Below, piece by piece: positions 4,761-5,359 of a DNA stretch of 5,359 nucleotides. Position 1 is the first letter of the stretch; the number at the start of each line of letters is the position of its first letter. Both the position numbers and the translations under genes were made by a program. Source of the DNA: Planctomycetota bacterium. Lineage in GTDB: Bacteria; Planctomycetota; Planctomycetia; Pirellulales; Pirellulaceae. The stretch spans positions 1-5,359 of the forward strand of contig JAEZGD010000363.1 of NCBI GenBank assembly GCA_023417165.1, in the 5' to 3' direction. The notes below the pieces were generated by a model. The model worked only from the letters and a program-made list of their open reading frames with translations, was not told where the DNA came from and ran no database searches.

Positions 4761-5108
4761 ATGAAGCTCATCATCGCGATCATTCAGCCCAACAAGCTGG
4801 AAGCGGTTAAAGCGGCTCTTACCGAAGTCGAAGTCTTCCGTTTAACGGTGATGGACTGCCAAGGCTTTGGTCGTCAGAAGGGGCACACCGAGGTCTATCG
4901 CGGGCACGAGTTTTCGGTCAACCTGCTGCGCAAAGTGCAGTTGATGATCGCCGTGAACGAGGATTTCGTCGAACCAACGATCGACGCCATCATCCGCGGT
5001 GGGCGCACCGGCGACAAAGGCGAAATCGGCGATGGCAAGATCTTTGTCCTGCCCATGGAAGACTGCGTGCGCATTCGGACTGGCGAACGCGGCCCCGAAG
5101 CGATTTAA
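4761..5108 (+). CDS. glnB: PII family nitrogen regulatory protein, non-uridylylatable variant
   Basis: PII proteins are cytoplasmic trimers that bind ATP/ADP and 2-oxoglutarate and control ammonium transporters, glutamine synthetase and nitrogen regulators. The 115-residue product aligns without gaps to E. coli GlnB through residue 84. GFGRQKGHTEVYRG (35-48), Gln39, Lys40, Gly41 and Lys58 (2-oxoglutarate site), TG (83-84), GDGKIFV (90-96, Lys93 equivalent to Lys90), Arg104, Arg106 and TGERGPEAI (107-115) are all visible. Departures are Phe51 (codon 4911-4913) in place of the uridylylated Tyr51, Met62 in place of Glu62, and three extra residues (D-K-G region, 85-87) in the B-loop. Cyanobacterial Ser49 is His here. 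No glnD-type modification at residue 51 is possible. The ATG directly precedes the canonical first strand KLIIAIIQP; no Shine-Dalgarno sequence is seen. A full-consensus sigma-54 promoter lies upstream behind a terminator. GlnB versus GlnK cannot be decided, as no amt gene is seen in the window. Confidence 0.96.
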   Translation: MKLIIAIIQPNKLEAVKAALTEVEVFRLTVMDCQGFGRQKGHTEVYRGHEFSVNLLRKVQLMIAVNEDFVEPTIDAIIRGGRTGDKGEIGDGKIFVLPMEDCVRIRTGERGPEAI

Positions 5109-5123
5109 ACGCTCGCCTCTTTG

Positions 5124-5146
5124 TAGCCATCTCGCTCCGCGAGATG
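5124..5146. repeat. Palindromic repeat copy 1 after PII
   Basis: CATCTCGC-TCC-GCGAGATG (5128-5146) is a perfect 8-bp stem with a 3-nt loop. It is preceded by TAGC and lies 19 bp after the PII stop. With its TAG it matches 21 of 23 bases of the copy at 5278-5300; the only changes are one flank base and one loop base. No T-tract follows, so it is not a standard terminator, although it may protect the mRNA 3' end. Confidence 0.75.
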
Positions 5147-5149
5147 AAA

Positions 5150-5247
5150 GTCTCTGCGGAACATATGTGCCTGCGAAGGTTACCTGGGTTCCGCTTAGTC
5201 GTCGGGAGAAGAGACGCTTAACTCTGGGCGGACGAACCACGCAGAGA
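5150..5247. repeat. Nested inverted repeats between the two palindrome copies
   Basis: GCGGAAC (5156-5162) pairs with GTTCCGC (5188-5194). TCTCTGCG (5151-5158) pairs with CGCAGAGA (5240-5247), or alternatively GTCTCT (5150-5155) with AGAGAC (5210-5215). These compete with one another and give the whole block dyad character. No gene is recognised in 5109-5349. Confidence 0.5.
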
Positions 5248-5250
5248 TTC

Positions 5251-5272
5251 GCCGCTCGGCGGAGCGAGCGGC
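5251..5272. repeat. GC-rich palindrome
   Basis: GCCGCTCG (5251-5258) pairs perfectly with CGAGCGGC (5265-5272) around a 6-nt loop. It lies 9 bp before the second CATCTCGC palindrome and appears to be part of the same compound repeat element. Confidence 0.6.
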
Positions 5273-5277
5273 CTACA

Positions 5278-5300
5278 TAGTCATCTCGCTCTGCGAGATG
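5278..5300. repeat. Palindromic repeat copy 2
   Basis: CATCTCGC-TCT-GCGAGATG (5282-5300), preceded by TAGT, repeats the copy at 5124-5146 with an offset of 154 bp. The stem is identical and only one loop base and one flanking base differ. Preservation of both arms argues for selection on the hairpin or a recent common origin as a dispersed element. Confidence 0.75.
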
Positions 5301-5359
5301 GTGGGAGTTCGGGCATCGCGAGTACACGCTTTTTCGTTCTGTTTCCGGCATGAAAAGGG

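Noticed and set aside
5124..5300. CRISPR array
   Set aside because: Only two copies of the palindrome are present, separated by 131 bp that itself contains other palindromes; spacers are normally about 30-40 bp.
5350..5359. Start of a further gene (ATG AAA AGG) at the window edge
   Set aside because: Only three codons are visible and there is no ribosome site. A following gene such as an ammonium transporter would fit glnK-amtB organisation, but the sequence cannot show it.

Overview
The window reads as a GC-rich planctomycete chromosome segment, most likely from the Pirellulales. The main reasons are the 468-residue outer-membrane beta-barrel protein of the kind abundant in that group, the NusB N-terminus, and the PII variant. 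This lineage call is inference from protein character. All five genes are on the plus strand: ribH (lumazine synthase), nusB (antitermination factor), ftsY (SRP receptor GTPase), a beta-barrel porin-like protein, and a PII signal-transduction protein (glnB type).

Positions 1-2203 are housekeeping. ribH is followed by a 204-bp gap carrying a perfect TATAAT at 735-740, then nusB (true start 832), then ftsY 49 bp later. A bulged long hairpin at 2238-2282 probably ends the ftsY transcript. Positions 2204-2696 hold no convincing gene and form a long upstream region for the porin. Its last 70 bp contain two tandem perfect hairpins (2628-2643 and 2646-2663) and the only strong Shine-Dalgarno sequence seen in the window (2682-2687). 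The porin ends with two hairpins, the second a textbook intrinsic terminator (4193-4233).

Positions 4234-4760 are the most interesting part. They contain no credible gene but do contain a full-consensus sigma-54 promoter (TGGCACG-N4-TTGCA, 4400-4415). Four short inverted repeats lie upstream of it, three of them about 30 bp apart, as expected for activator sites. About 217 nt downstream of the predicted start is a very strong terminator hairpin (4586-4642, 21 paired positions with one 3-nt bulge, then six T). The PII gene starts 118 bp after that, with a possible sigma-70-type promoter in between. The simplest reading is either a nitrogen-responsive sigma-54-dependent small RNA or an attenuated leader controlling PII.

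The PII protein is itself non-canonical. It has Phe where E. coli GlnB has the uridylylated Tyr51, Met in place of Glu62, and three extra residues in the B-loop, while the 2-oxoglutarate and nucleotide residues otherwise look intact. Control may therefore rest on transcription or RNA and on effector binding rather than on GlnD-type modification. Downstream of PII (5124-5300) is a cluster of palindromes, including a nearly identical 19-bp hairpin present twice 154 bp apart, which looks like a REP/MITE-type repeat.
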